Assembly: GCF_020037025.1 (NCBI RefSeq)
Contig: NZ_JAIQLH010000053.1
Location: 1 to 64,000 of the forward strand
Direction of reading: 5' to 3'
DNA length: 64,000 nt
DNA from: Streptomyces huiliensis
GTDB lineage: Bacteria > Actinomycetota > Actinomycetes > Streptomycetales > Streptomycetaceae
The notes under the pieces are model-generated. The model saw only the letters and a program-made list of their open reading frames with translations, was not told the origin of the DNA and made no database searches. Position 1 is the stretch's first letter; every line of letters begins with the position of its first letter. This document shows, in pieces, positions 1 to 8,741 of this stretch. A program made the translations under genes and the position numbers.

Positions 1-61
1 AGTTACGGGACAGCTCTTAGGAACGGATCCCCAGCCGCTTCGGTGAGAAGGAGATACGTCC

Positions 62-409
62 GTGGCTGAGACCTGGAACGGCGAGCTTCTGGCAGACGCG
101 AAGCCCACCAGCCAGGACATCCATTACCGGATCCACGACGCGGACGCCGGTCAGCTGCTGGGGGTCGGCACCGGCCCCGGCGGATCGCTGGGAACTCTGG
201 TGGCACACTGCCGGCGCGTGGAAGACGCCTACCCAAAGCGCCACCTGGTAGTCCGGACCTATGGCGACCCGGCTGGGCCGGGGTTCGGCCGCCCTGCCGG
301 ACCACGAGCTATTGCTGTCTTCGTCGGCATGTTCAATGCCGTGCAGCAGAGGGGTCCCCTTCGTGTTCGTGGGGTCTTTTTGTCTGGTGCTGCTGTGGGG
401 TTGGGGTGA
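62..409 (+). CDS. Hypothetical protein, 115 aa
   Basis: I do not recognise a family. The GTG start is supported by a strong ribosome binding site (GAAGGAGA) about 8 bases upstream. The first ~70 residues look like an ordinary soluble protein (mixed charge, one HCRRVEDAYPKRHLVVR stretch). The last ~45 residues are Gly/Pro/Arg-rich and look less like real protein, so the original gene may have been frameshifted or cut near base 270-300. It lies alone at the window edge, so its operon context is unknown. Confidence 0.45.
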   Translation: MAETWNGELLADAKPTSQDIHYRIHDADAGQLLGVGTGPGGSLGTLVAHCRRVEDAYPKRHLVVRTYGDPAGPGFGRPAGPRAIAVFVGMFNAVQQRGPLRVRGVFLSGAAVGLG

Positions 410-535
410 AGTCGTAGCGTGCGGTTGTCTGCGGCAGGTAGAGGGCTGTGAAGGCGCGTAGAGATTTGTCCGTGGGCCGACTGGGGCATTGTGCTGCCGT
501 GATGTGGGGGCAGTGTGTCAAGCCGAGGGGGAGAT

Positions 536-844
536 ATGAGTGGCGGTCCTGTGGTCAGGTGCCGGTGTGGCCATCTGTGGACGGTTCATCTGGAAGGCCG
601 TTGCGACAGCGAGGAGGGTCATGGCCTGTGTGACTGCCGGGGCTTCTATCCCGGTGACTGGCGGCCCAACAGGAGTGATATCTGCCGTGGGTGCGGGCAT
701 GGCGCGTCGCAGCATTCCGGGACGCGTTGTGAGGCCGTCGTCGGTCATGACACGGTGACCGAACGGCACGTCGGTCTTGAAGGTGACACGTGGACCACCG
801 AGCATCCCGTAAAAGTCAGTTGTTCTTGCCAGAGTTTTTGGTGA
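536..844 (+). CDS. Small cysteine-rich protein with two metal-finger-like repeats, 102 aa
   Basis: I do not recognise a named family. The ATG is preceded by a purine-rich GAGGGGGA ribosome binding site. The protein has two similar Cys/His blocks: residues ~8-38 (CRCGHLWTVH, then GRC, then CDC) and residues ~54-100 (CRGCGHGASQH, then TRC, then CSCQSFW). The shared pattern is C-x(1-2)-CGH-x4-H-x3-C ... C-x-C-x2-F, consistent with a duplicated zinc-binding finger. An internal duplication that keeps every putative ligand argues for a real gene. The role is unknown. It sits just upstream of the IS21 left end. Confidence 0.55.
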   Translation: MSGGPVVRCRCGHLWTVHLEGRCDSEEGHGLCDCRGFYPGDWRPNRSDICRGCGHGASQHSGTRCEAVVGHDTVTERHVGLEGDTWTTEHPVKVSCSCQSFW

Positions 845-1005
845 GTGCGAGGCTCGCCCGGTCTGCGGGGGGCGAGCGCCTGGGACGCCTTCGTGCGCGC
901 ACCGTTTTGCCGGTGTTGTCGGCGCGGGCTTTGGTGTACGGGGTCGGTCTGTGGGTCTCCGCTCCTGGCGGTCGAAGGCGCGTGGGGGTCTCGCTGTTGG
1001 CTTTA

Positions 1006-1090
1006 TTCACGGGTTGTGAAGTCAGTTGTTCACGGGTTTGGGAGGCGCTTAGATCCACGGTCGGGTGATGTTCACGAGTTTTGAAGTCAC
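1006..1090. repeat. Direct repeats at the left end of the IS21 element
   Basis: TTCACGGGTTGTGAAGTCA (1006-1024) recurs as TTCACGAGTTTTGAAGTCAC (1071-1090), with a partial third copy starting near 1029. IS21 elements usually carry multiple short repeats inside each end that serve as transposase binding sites, and their position 50-140 bases before istA fits. The 845-1005 stretch before them holds no gene I can support. Confidence 0.5.
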
Positions 1091-1142
1091 CGGGGTGCTT
1101 GCCAGGGCAGCATCGGGATGCTCCTGGTGAAAGGGCCTGGTC

Positions 1143-2711
1143 ATGCCGCAGATGTCGAAGGTCGAGCTGTACGCGGCGATCCGCCGGGACCACCGGGGCG
1201 GCATGAAGATCCGGGAGATCGAGCGCAAGTACAACGTGTCGTGGCGGACGGTTCGCAAAGCTGTCGACTCGGTCTGGCCCGAGCCGAGGAAGCAGCTGCC
1301 GCCGCGGCCGACTGCCCTGGATCCGTACAAGTCGGTGATCGACGGGATGCTTCTGGCGGATCTGGACGCACCGCGGAAGCAGCGGCACACGATCACGCGG
1401 ATCTTCCACCGCCTGGTCGAGGAACACGCCGCGGACGTCTCCTACCAGATGGTCCGGCGCTACGTCTCCGACCGGAAACCGCAGATCCTCGTAGAGTCGG
1501 GGAAGGCGCCGGTCGAAGCGTTCGTGCCGCAGACCCACCAGCCCGGCACGGAGGCCGAGGTCGACTTCGGCGACGTGACCATCCGGCTCGCCGGCGAGCT
1601 TGTGACCTGCCATTTGTTCTCCTTCCGCCTGTCCTACTCGGGCAAGGCCGTCCATCGCGTCTTCGCGTCCTGCGGCCAGGAGGCGTTCTTCGAAGGGCAC
1701 GTGCACGCGCTTCGGACGCTGGGCGGGGTGCCGCGGAGCAAGGTCCGCTACGACAATCTAAAGGCCGCCGTCGCCCGGGTGCTGGGGTTGAGCCGGGCGA
1801 GGGTGGAGGCCGATCGGTGGATCGCGTTCCGGTCGCACTTCGGGATCGAGAGCTTCTACTGCCGCCCTGGCATCGAGGGCGCCCACGAGAAGGGCGGAGT
1901 GGAAGGGCAGATCGGCTACTTCCGCCGCAACCACTTCACCCCAGTGCCCGAGGTCGACTCGCTGGCCGAGCTGAACGAGCTCGTCGAGCAGTGGGACCTG
2001 CGTGACGGGCGTCGCCGGATCGGTTCGCGGCCGCGGACGATCGACGAGTACTTCCAGGTCGAGCGTCCGCTGCTGATGCCGCTACCCGAGGAGCCGTTCG
2101 AGACGGGCAGGCTCTTCACTCCGCGGGTCGACCGCTACAGCCAGATCGCGGTCCGCACGAACCGGTACTCGGTGCCGGTCCGGCTGATCGGCAAGCGGGT
2201 CAGGGTCGTGCTTCACGCGTCTCACCTGGTGGTTTACGACCGGAACGTGGAAGTGGCCCGGCACGAGCGTTTGATCGCGAAGGGTGGCTGCCACCTGGAT
2301 CTGGACCACTACCTGGAGGCCCTGATCCGCAAGCCGGGAGCCTTCCCCGGCGCGACGGCGCTTGAACAGGCTCGCTCGGCCGGCAAGTTCACCCCGATCC
2401 ACGACGCCTGGTGGGCCGCGGCGGTCAAGGCCCACGGAGACACCGCCGGCACCAGAGCCCTGATCGAAGTGTTGCTGCTGGGCCGCCACGTCTCGCACGA
2501 GCACCTGGTCGCCGGCCTCGCGATGGCTTTGCGGGCCGGGGCTCTGACGCCGGACGCGGTCGCGCTGGAGGCCCGCAAGGTCGCCCAGACCGAGGAGGAA
2601 CCCGCCGGGCATCCTTCGCCGGCGGACGCAGGCGGCGCGGCCACCGTGACGTTTCTGCACGAGTGGCGGCTCGCGCATCTTCCCCCGGACACCAGCCCCT
2701 GCCCCCGGTGA
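1143..2711 (+). CDS. istA: IS21 family transposase IstA, 522 aa
   Basis: DDE transposase of an IS21 element, which cuts and joins DNA together with the IstB ATPase. Residues ~10-45 form an N-terminal helix-turn-helix (GMKIREIERKYNVSWRTV). The integrase-like core follows with acidic residues in EAEVDFGDV (~residue 140), RYDNLKAAV (~residue 200) and HEKGGVEGQ (~residue 247), placed as expected for the DDE triad. Length and architecture match full-length IstA. The N-terminus may start at the first Met (MPQMSK) or the second. The coding frame is uninterrupted. Confidence 0.93.
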   Translation: MPQMSKVELYAAIRRDHRGGMKIREIERKYNVSWRTVRKAVDSVWPEPRKQLPPRPTALDPYKSVIDGMLLADLDAPRKQRHTITRIFHRLVEEHAADVSYQMVRRYVSDRKPQILVESGKAPVEAFVPQTHQPGTEAEVDFGDVTIRLAGELVTCHLFSFRLSYSGKAVHRVFASCGQEAFFEGHVHALRTLGGVPRSKVRYDNLKAAVARVLGLSRARVEADRWIAFRSHFGIESFYCRPGIEGAHEKGGVEGQIGYFRRNHFTPVPEVDSLAELNELVEQWDLRDGRRRIGSRPRTIDEYFQVERPLLMPLPEEPFETGRLFTPRVDRYSQIAVRTNRYSVPVRLIGKRVRVVLHASHLVVYDRNVEVARHERLIAKGGCHLDLDHYLEALIRKPGAFPGATALEQARSAGKFTPIHDAWWAAAVKAHGDTAGTRALIEVLLLGRHVSHEHLVAGLAMALRAGALTPDAVALEARKVAQTEEEPAGHPSPADAGGAATVTFLHEWRLAHLPPDTSPCPR

Positions 2712-2778
2712 CCCACTACGACCAACTGCTCCGACGCCGTCGCGCCAGCGGCGGTGAACACCGCGAGGGAGAAGCACA

Positions 2779-3576
2779 GTGACCCTGCCCCGCCAGCGAG
2801 GACTGACCGAGCAGGCCGCCACCACGGCCATCGACACCGCCTGCCGCCTGCTGCGGCTCCCCTCGATCAGAAACGAGTTCGCCGACATCGCCGACCGGGC
2901 GCTGAAAGACCAGATGACCTACCGCGGCTTCCTCGCCGAGCTGCTGATGGCCGAGTGCGACGACCGGTCCCGGCGCCGTTCGGAACGTCGGATCAAAGCG
3001 GCTGGCTTCCCCCGGGACAAGTCCCTGCGGACCTTCGACTTCGACGCGAACCCCAACATCGACGCCGCCACCATTCACACGCTCGCCAGCTGCGAATGGA
3101 TCAAGAAGAGCCAGCCGCTCTGCCTGATCGGCGACTCCGGGACCGGCAAATCTCACATGCTGATCGCGCTCGGCACCGAGGCCGCGATGGCCGGCTACCG
3201 GGTCAAGTACGTGCTGGCCACGAAGCTGGTCAACGAGCTCGTCGAGGCCGCCGACGAGAAGCAGCTGAGTAAGACGATCGCCCGCTACGGCCGCGTCGAC
3301 CTGCTCTGCATCGACGAGCTCGGCTACATGGAACTCGACCGTCGCGGCGCCGAACTCCTCTTCCAGGTCCTGACCGAACGCGAGGAGAAGAACAGCGTCG
3401 CCATCGCCTCCAACGAGTCCTTCGGCGGCTGGACCAAGACGTTCACCGACCCCCGCCTCTGCGCGGCCATCGTCGACCGCCTCACTTTCAACGGCACCAT
3501 CATCGAGACCGGCACCGACTCCTACCGCCTCGCCAGCACCCGCGCTCGCGCCGAAGAGACGGCCAAGGCCGGCTGA
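2779..3576 (+). CDS. istB: IS21 helper ATPase IstB, 265 aa
   Basis: AAA+ ATPase (DnaA/DnaC-like) that partners IstA in target selection and strand transfer. The Walker A motif GDSGTGKSH lies at residues ~120-130 and Walker B LLCIDELGY at ~175-185, followed by the typical ASNESFGGW sensor-1 region. The GTG start follows a GGGAGAAG ribosome binding site. It lies 67 bases after istA, as usual for co-transcribed istAB. Complete for the family. Confidence 0.93.
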   Translation: MTLPRQRGLTEQAATTAIDTACRLLRLPSIRNEFADIADRALKDQMTYRGFLAELLMAECDDRSRRRSERRIKAAGFPRDKSLRTFDFDANPNIDAATIHTLASCEWIKKSQPLCLIGDSGTGKSHMLIALGTEAAMAGYRVKYVLATKLVNELVEAADEKQLSKTIARYGRVDLLCIDELGYMELDRRGAELLFQVLTEREEKNSVAIASNESFGGWTKTFTDPRLCAAIVDRLTFNGTIIETGTDSYRLASTRARAEETAKAG

Positions 3577-3595
3577 CCGCTGCGGGCACCTGCTC

Positions 3596-3628
3596 GACGG
3601 ATCTCCGCCCTCCGGGCGGAGATCCGTC
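3596..3628 (+). terminator. Perfect 15-bp hairpin after istB
   Basis: GACGGATCTCCGCCC (3596-3610) pairs exactly with 3614-3628 around a 3-base loop. It lies 19 bases after the istB stop and before the convergent SUKH gene. There is no clear T-run, but a stem this long and GC-rich is a credible intrinsic or bidirectional terminator in Streptomyces. It could also mark the right end of the IS. Confidence 0.7.
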
Positions 3629-3655
3629 ACCGCTGAGGTCACTTTCGCCGAACGG

Positions 3656-4267
3656 CTACAACCGCGCGGAAGCTTCGGGCCAGAGGGCCATGTCAAAGCC
3701 TTCGTCCACGACACCCTCCTCATACCACCCGCGGCCGCCCAGCCAGGTCTCAAGCCACTCTGCGAGGCTCCCCGCATCCACGAACCACGCCCCGGACAGG
3801 TCCTGCCCGCTGATCGCGTTCGGCTCGAAGAGGAGAACGGTTCCCTCCTCACTGCGGCAGTCGACACACGCGAACATGGCACAACCCCAGTCCAGCACCG
3901 GTATGACGCCCTTGGGCCACGACCACCAGGTGTCCGCATCCGCGGGCGGGATCCGCGCCAGATAACCGTCGACCATGCCCTCCTCGCCGTCCAGATCCGG
4001 GCCACATGTCAGAGGCAGTAGCGAATCCATGGGGCCGAACCCGCCGTTACCCACTTCCAGGTACAGCGCGGCAAGAAGCGGGTGCAGACGGAACCCGAGC
4101 CTCCTCTCGGCCTCGTCCAAAGCCTCCGCTGAGACCGGGGGCTGCAGCCCATGGCCCTCGGCCGCCTTGGCCGCGACTCGTTCAACCAACTGCTCGAAGT
4201 TGTTCACGGCGACATGCTCGCCTACGGCTCCGACAGACTCGCCGCCAGGCCGACCGGTGGACTTCAC
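3656..4267 (-). CDS. SUKH (SMI1/KNR4) family protein, 203 aa
   Basis: SUKH-fold proteins act in bacteria mainly as immunity proteins against polymorphic toxins or as general binding modules. The family signature is visible from residue ~45: ALDEAERRLGFRLHPLLAALY, then VGNGGFGP, and later the VIPVLDWGCAMFACVDC strand and DLSGAWFVDAGSLAEWLETWL. The frame opens with GTG at 4267, but that start has no clear ribosome binding site; an internal GTG (4207) or later start is possible. No adjacent toxin gene is visible, so an immunity role is only suggested. A broken SUKH gene lies at 52.2-52.8 kb. Confidence 0.8.
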   Translation of the reverse strand: MKSTGRPGGESVGAVGEHVAVNNFEQLVERVAAKAAEGHGLQPPVSAEALDEAERRLGFRLHPLLAALYLEVGNGGFGPMDSLLPLTCGPDLDGEEGMVDGYLARIPPADADTWWSWPKGVIPVLDWGCAMFACVDCRSEEGTVLLFEPNAISGQDLSGAWFVDAGSLAEWLETWLGGRGWYEEGVVDEGFDMALWPEASARL

Positions 4268-4398
4268 GCAATCCGGTCAGAGCCAGTTTCAATGATCCTC
4301 TTCCCCGCCGGGTGACGTCATATCTGGTGAACATCCACCGCACTCAAGATCACCAACTGCTGCCCAAAGTACTGACCAATCGCTGCTACTTCACGTGA

Positions 4399-4998
4399 AC
4401 GAAGCCACTGCCCTTCGCCGAGTTCCTCGGACTGGGCCACACGCTCAATCCCACCGACCGCACCCGCCGCCCGGCCGACATGACCGAACCCGTCACCCAC
4501 ATCATGCACAAGGCCCGCACCCAGCTCGTCCTCGTCAACGGCCTCGACCGCCTCGCCGACAACGAGATCCACAGCGCCTTCGACTACTTCGAAACACTCC
4601 AGGACCGCACCCGCGCCACCTTCGTCTACTGCGGCACCGGCGCCGCCGACATCGTCCACGAAGCCCGCTACGGACGGCGCCGCAAGAACCTCCCCAAAGC
4701 CGTCAAGGGCACCGTGCGTCCCGATACCCAGCCCGTCCTGTGGGCCGGCGCCATCGACTACGGCGACGACTGGCACTCCGTCGTCAAGGGCTTCGACGAC
4801 GACCTGCGCCTGTACGACCACACTCCCGGCACCATCGTGAAAATGTCCCGCTACCTCCATAAACGCACCGGCGGCTATATCAATACCCTCAGCGACCTCA
4901 TCTGCACCGCCGCACAAGACGCCATCGAAACCGGCACTGAAACCATCACCCGCCCCCTCCTCGACACCATCCACACCGGACGAGGCGACACCTGGTAA
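4399..4998 (+). pseudogene. Remnant of a TniB-like transposition ATPase
   Basis: The reading frame is open from just after a stop at 4396. It reads like the middle and C-terminus of the TniB/AAA ATPase of Tn5053/Tn7-type systems: PFAEFLGLGHTLNPTDRTRR, HIMHKARTQLVLVNGLDRL, ATFVYCGTGA, and a C-terminal RYLHKRTGGYINTLSDLI. The N-terminal third with Walker A is missing, and the Walker B equivalent reads LVLVNGLDRL instead of the usual acidic D-E form. Loss of both nucleotide sites and of a start codon marks it as a fragment. An internal ATG (4480) could give 172 aa, but I doubt it is functional. Confidence 0.65.
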
Positions 4999-5245
4999 CG
5001 GCGCCGGCCACCCTCGGCACCAAACCGCCGGCGCCGGTAGCGGCCCTTCACGCCCTCCGGACAAAGGCCAGGCGTGCCGCTTCGGCACCGATGCAGCCGG
5101 GCGGATCCGACGCGTCTTGTGCACGTCATGCGCCGCCGCTGTCACGTCACACCCTCTTCGTCCCCATGGGCGTCACTTCACCCCGAAGCCCTCGTTGCAC
5201 AGGAACGGACGTAACAGGCGCACCGCAACAAACGGGAGTATCGGC

Positions 5246-7075
5246 GTGGGGCCGCTGATCAGCATCACGAAGCTACGGTTTCTGCTCCGGGACGGCATCT
5301 GGCGCGAGCGGCGCCTGTCCGCACCGGTGTGCGCCGTAACCGGGCCGATCGGTTCCGGCACCTCCACCGCACTGGAATGCCTCTTCTACGTACTCGGTCT
5401 GGGCAAAGGCGACGTAGCCGAGATGCCGCCCATGACCGCCTGCAAGGAACTGCAGCTGCTGTGCACCATCAGCGGCGTGCCCTGGGTCATCACCCGCGCC
5501 CCGGCCTCAGGGAACGTCGTCTTCCGCGAGGCCCACGGCGAGGGCATCGTCAAACCGTTCCCCCTCACCAGCAGGAACGGCACGCCCTGCGCGGGCGACT
5601 TCGTACTCGAACTCCTCGGCATCCCCCACGCCCAGCGCAGCGGTGCCCGCCTCGGTCTGCCTGAGCTCATGCGCGCGATGTACCTGCAGGAAGGCACCAT
5701 CTCCACACACTTGTTCGGCGGTCTGAGCACCGAGGAACGCAAGCTGGTGTTCGATGTGCTGCTCGGACTGCGCGATGAGGAACTCACACGTCTTGAGGAC
5801 GCGTACACGCAAGCCGACCGCGCCCACGCCGCGCCGTCACGGCTGCTGAGCCAGCTCACCAAGCGCCGCGCCGAGCGCGGCCTGGACCATCCCGACCTCG
5901 TCCTTGCCGAACAAAGCCGCAAACAGGATGAGTTGGAAACCGCCCGCAGGACGGCCCAGGACCACCAGGAGCAGCTCAGTGACATCGCCGCACAGCGCGG
6001 CCGCCTCGAGCTGGCCGTGGGGCAGGCCCGCCAGCAGGAGAAGACCGCACGCAAGGCCGCCGAGAAGGCCCAGGAGGAGGCCGAGCAGGCAGCCACCGAT
6101 CGCCGAGGCACGCGGCTTCCTGCGTGGCCTCAAACGCCGCGCCGCCCGGCGCACCCACTGCAGCGAGTGCCGGCAGGAACTTCCCGCCCGGCCCGCCGGA
6201 CACTGCTGTCAGTGCGGGCAGCCCACCGCCGACAGCGAAGGCAGCACGCGCCAAAACGAGTGGGACGAGGCGCAGGCCCGCATCGACATGGCGGCCCTGA
6301 CGGCCGACCAGCGGCGCGAGCGCCATACCCACGCGGTCCAGCTGGCCCGGCAGGCGAGGAGAAGACCCAGCAGGCGCAAGCCGACCTGGCCCGGCACGAA
6401 CGTGACCTGTGGAAGCCGCACCAGCAGCGCACCCTCGACGCCGAGAGCCGGGTCAACTACCTCGCCGGCGAGATCGCCCAACTTCAGGAGCGGCTCAAGG
6501 AGATCCAGCTTCTGATCGATCTCACCGCCCAGATGGAACCGCTCAAACAAGCACGTGCCGAGGCCCGAGAAGCACTCGACGCCGCCCGGCGCGAACGCGA
6601 CACCCGCCGCAAGGACCGCATCCTTTTGTGGTCGAAGCACCTGCTGAAACACGCACGCGCCGTTCTGCCCGACATCGACCAGGCGCATATCGACCCCGAC
6701 AACTACACCACCGTGATCGGGCACAAGAGCTTCGACATCTGCAGCGTCGCCGGCGGCGAGCGCATCCTGCACAACGTGTGCGCCCTGCTCGCGCTCCAGG
6801 ACGTCGCACGCGAGGTACCCGACACCCTCATCCCGTCACTGCTCATCATCGACTGCCCCGGATACGGAAGCGACACCAACGACCTCGACCGCGACACCGC
6901 CACCCGCCTGATCACCCAAATCCTCGGCCAGGCCCACGACGACCACACCCAGGTCCTGCTCGCCGCCCAATCGCTGCCCGCACAAAACTCTGCCCCTGGC
7001 GTACGCCGCATCCCCCTGACCCACGACACCCGCTTCTTCGACGACGCGCCCCACAGCACAGACCACGCCGCCTGA
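5246..7075 (+). CDS. SMC/RecN-like ATPase with coiled coil, internally frameshifted, 609 aa
   Basis: An ABC-type SMC/Rad50-like protein. N-terminal head: AVTGPIGSGTST (~residues 30-42) sits where Walker A belongs, but the essential Lys is Thr. A long charged coiled coil follows (~210-290 and ~380-470), then a C-terminal head half with SVAGGERILHNVCALLAL and SLLIIDCPGYG (signature-like and Walker B-like). Between ~6100 and ~6352 the translated frame is Arg/Pro-rich and not protein-like, while the next frame there encodes CSECRQELPA followed by CCQCGQP, a zinc-ribbon hook. Two compensating indels therefore seem to have scrambled ~85 residues without breaking the reading frame. The GTG start has a GGGAG site. 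Possibly a decayed defence or DNA-repair ATPase. Confidence 0.65.
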   Translation: MGPLISITKLRFLLRDGIWRERRLSAPVCAVTGPIGSGTSTALECLFYVLGLGKGDVAEMPPMTACKELQLLCTISGVPWVITRAPASGNVVFREAHGEGIVKPFPLTSRNGTPCAGDFVLELLGIPHAQRSGARLGLPELMRAMYLQEGTISTHLFGGLSTEERKLVFDVLLGLRDEELTRLEDAYTQADRAHAAPSRLLSQLTKRRAERGLDHPDLVLAEQSRKQDELETARRTAQDHQEQLSDIAAQRGRLELAVGQARQQEKTARKAAEKAQEEAEQAATDRRGTRLPAWPQTPRRPAHPLQRVPAGTSRPARRTLLSVRAAHRRQRRQHAPKRVGRGAGPHRHGGPDGRPAARAPYPRGPAGPAGEEKTQQAQADLARHERDLWKPHQQRTLDAESRVNYLAGEIAQLQERLKEIQLLIDLTAQMEPLKQARAEAREALDAARRERDTRRKDRILLWSKHLLKHARAVLPDIDQAHIDPDNYTTVIGHKSFDICSVAGGERILHNVCALLALQDVAREVPDTLIPSLLIIDCPGYGSDTNDLDRDTATRLITQILGQAHDDHTQVLLAAQSLPAQNSAPGVRRIPLTHDTRFFDDAPHSTDHAA

Positions 7076-7280
7076 CCGGCGGCCCCGCGACGACCCTGGC
7101 CTGCCCCCCCGGGCCGGGCCCGGCAGCGCCGAACGCACCGTGTCAACGGCAGGAAGTCAAGCCCCCGTCAGGGTGCGCAACCGGCAAGCTCACGACCGCC
7201 AAGAACGAAAACGACCAGAACCACGGGCGCGCAGGCAGGCCGCGCTCCGGCCTGCGGCAGGGGCGGGACTCGCGCGCCGG

Positions 7281-8141
7281 TCACCAGCGGGGAAGGGCTG
7301 TTCGGTCCTGGGCGGTGATGTGGAGCGTGTGCAGTGCCTGGGTGCGGGTCGGGCGGACGACTTCGAACCAGTCGGTGCCCTGCTGCAGATGGCGGGCGAT
7401 GCCTCGGTAGTAACGCCAGCCGAATCCGACACCGATCTGCCACACCGTGTCGCTGTAGCGGCTGCCGATGACGGGATCGCCGTGGAGGTAGACGGAGTCC
7501 ATGGGCCGGGCGCCAGCTTCGAGGTGGGCCAGGACGGCCGCCGCGGCGCGGCGCAGCGGGCTGGTATCGCTCCAGCGGGCGAGCGCCTTGAGGGCTACGG
7601 GATGGCTGGGGTGGGCGTCGGCCAGCTCAAGGTGCCGGACGGTGGCGGCCTGGCGGTCGACCAGGTCGGCGAGGTCGATGCGGACCGGGCGCGGGACCCA
7701 GCGGTCGATGCCGTCGAATGCCTCAATCATGTGGTCGCGCGGGGCGCGGCCCGCTGCGGGGTCGGCGGTGAGGGCCGCAAGGCGGGTGCGGGCGGCGGAC
7801 ACGGGTTCGCCCCGGGCCCACAGCAAGGTCAGTTCGAAGCCGTCCGCTTCGAGGGTGCTGCGTTCGCGGAAGTGGATCTGCAGGCCCCGGCTGTTGCCCT
7901 TGAGGGCACGCTTCATCGACGCGGAGGGGTCGCGGCCGTAGGACAGGGCATGGACGAATTCGGAGGTGAGACGGGTATCCGTGCGGTGCTCGACGACCAG
8001 GTCGACGTCTGAGGGGGTCAGTGCGCCGCGTGCGTAGGATCCGAAGACGAGGATCTCGTCGATGAGGTCCACAGGCCAGTTCCCCTCCTCCAGGCGGTCG
8101 AGCATGTCGTTGAGAAGCTTGGTGGCGCGCTCGCGTTTCAC
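7281..8141 (-). CDS. Nucleotidyltransferase-domain protein, 286 aa
   Basis: The N-terminal ~100 residues carry the pol-beta nucleotidyltransferase signature: VFGSYARGALTPSDVDLVVE, the GS-x(n)-DxD metal-binding motif, at residues ~32-51. The rest (~110-286) is helical with no motif I recognise. Stand-alone proteins of this kind include MNT-type antitoxins and AMP- or NMP-transferases. A third acidic residue is not obvious. GTG start (8141). It is the last gene of a leftward group with the genes at 8191 and 8742, so a shared function is likely. No HEPN partner is seen nearby. Confidence 0.75.
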   Translation of the reverse strand: MKRERATKLLNDMLDRLEEGNWPVDLIDEILVFGSYARGALTPSDVDLVVEHRTDTRLTSEFVHALSYGRDPSASMKRALKGNSRGLQIHFRERSTLEADGFELTLLWARGEPVSAARTRLAALTADPAAGRAPRDHMIEAFDGIDRWVPRPVRIDLADLVDRQAATVRHLELADAHPSHPVALKALARWSDTSPLRRAAAAVLAHLEAGARPMDSVYLHGDPVIGSRYSDTVWQIGVGFGWRYYRGIARHLQQGTDWFEVVRPTRTQALHTLHITAQDRTALPRW

Positions 8142-8190
8142 GCAGAAACCTCCGCTGGCTGCCTTTGGCCGCCGGTGCCGTGGATGTGCT

Positions 8191-8691
8191 TCAGCTGGAT
8201 TGCCGCGGGGCGGCGGGGGCCCGGGAGACGATCGTGCTGAGAGGCCCGGTGTAGGTGGTGCCCAGCTCGGTCACGGTGCCAGGGAAGGGGCCCGGGCCGT
8301 GGCGCAGGGCGCTGACGTAGTTCTCAGGCAGGAGCACACGGTCGCCGACTTCGAGCGTGCCCGGCCCCTTCCAGCGGTAGCCGTAGCCGTCGACGGTGAC
8401 GACCTGATCACCGTCGATCTGGAAGCGGCGGCTCTTGGCATCGAGTTCATCGCGCAGGGTTCGTATCTGCCGTTCCAGGCGTTCGATCTGTGCAGTCGCT
8501 GCGCGCTGGCTCCAGTCTCTTTCCTGTGCCCAGCCAGTCTCCAGGCCCTTCTGGTAGGCCTCCACGAGGGCTCTTTCGTGGTCGGTGGTGTGCAGTTTGC
8601 AGGCGAAGCCCGGACCGGAGAACTGCGCGCGGCAGGGAGCACCGGACTTGGTGGGGCGCCCACAGGGCCGCTGTCGTACCTCTTCGAACAC
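8191..8691 (-). CDS. Hypothetical protein with N-terminal zinc-finger-like motif, 166 aa
   Basis: I do not recognise a named family. Residues ~8-36 form a Cys/His cluster, CGRPTKSGAPCRAQF followed by FACKLH, similar to small treble-clef motifs of phage and plasmid proteins. Residues ~45-90 are a predicted coiled coil (QIERLERQIRTLRDELDAK). The C-terminal 70 residues look beta-rich (GDQVVTVDGYGYRW, VGDRVLLPE). It lies between the nucleotidyltransferase gene (49 bases away) and the 460-aa gene (50 bases away), all leftward, probably one operon. Confidence 0.55.
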   Translation of the reverse strand: MFEEVRQRPCGRPTKSGAPCRAQFSGPGFACKLHTTDHERALVEAYQKGLETGWAQERDWSQRAATAQIERLERQIRTLRDELDAKSRRFQIDGDQVVTVDGYGYRWKGPGTLEVGDRVLLPENYVSALRHGPGPFPGTVTELGTTYTGPLSTIVSRAPAAPRQSS

Positions 8692-8741
8692 CGGACTCCT
8701 CCACAGATGAAACGGGGACAGGATACGGGCGCGGAGGCGCC

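Larger units (their letters stand above)
1006..3628 (+). mobile_element. IS21-family insertion sequence
   Basis: A two-gene element (istA then istB, same strand, 67 bases apart) bounded on the left by the 19-20 bp direct repeats and on the right by a perfect GC-rich hairpin. I could not identify matching terminal inverted repeats or a target duplication with confidence, so the outer limits are approximate. Both genes appear intact with all catalytic motifs, so the element may still be active. Confidence 0.7.

Noticed and set aside
4318..5145. 275-codon minus-strand frame
   Set aside because: It is a Gly/Val/Ala-rich shadow of the TniB-like remnant on the plus strand.
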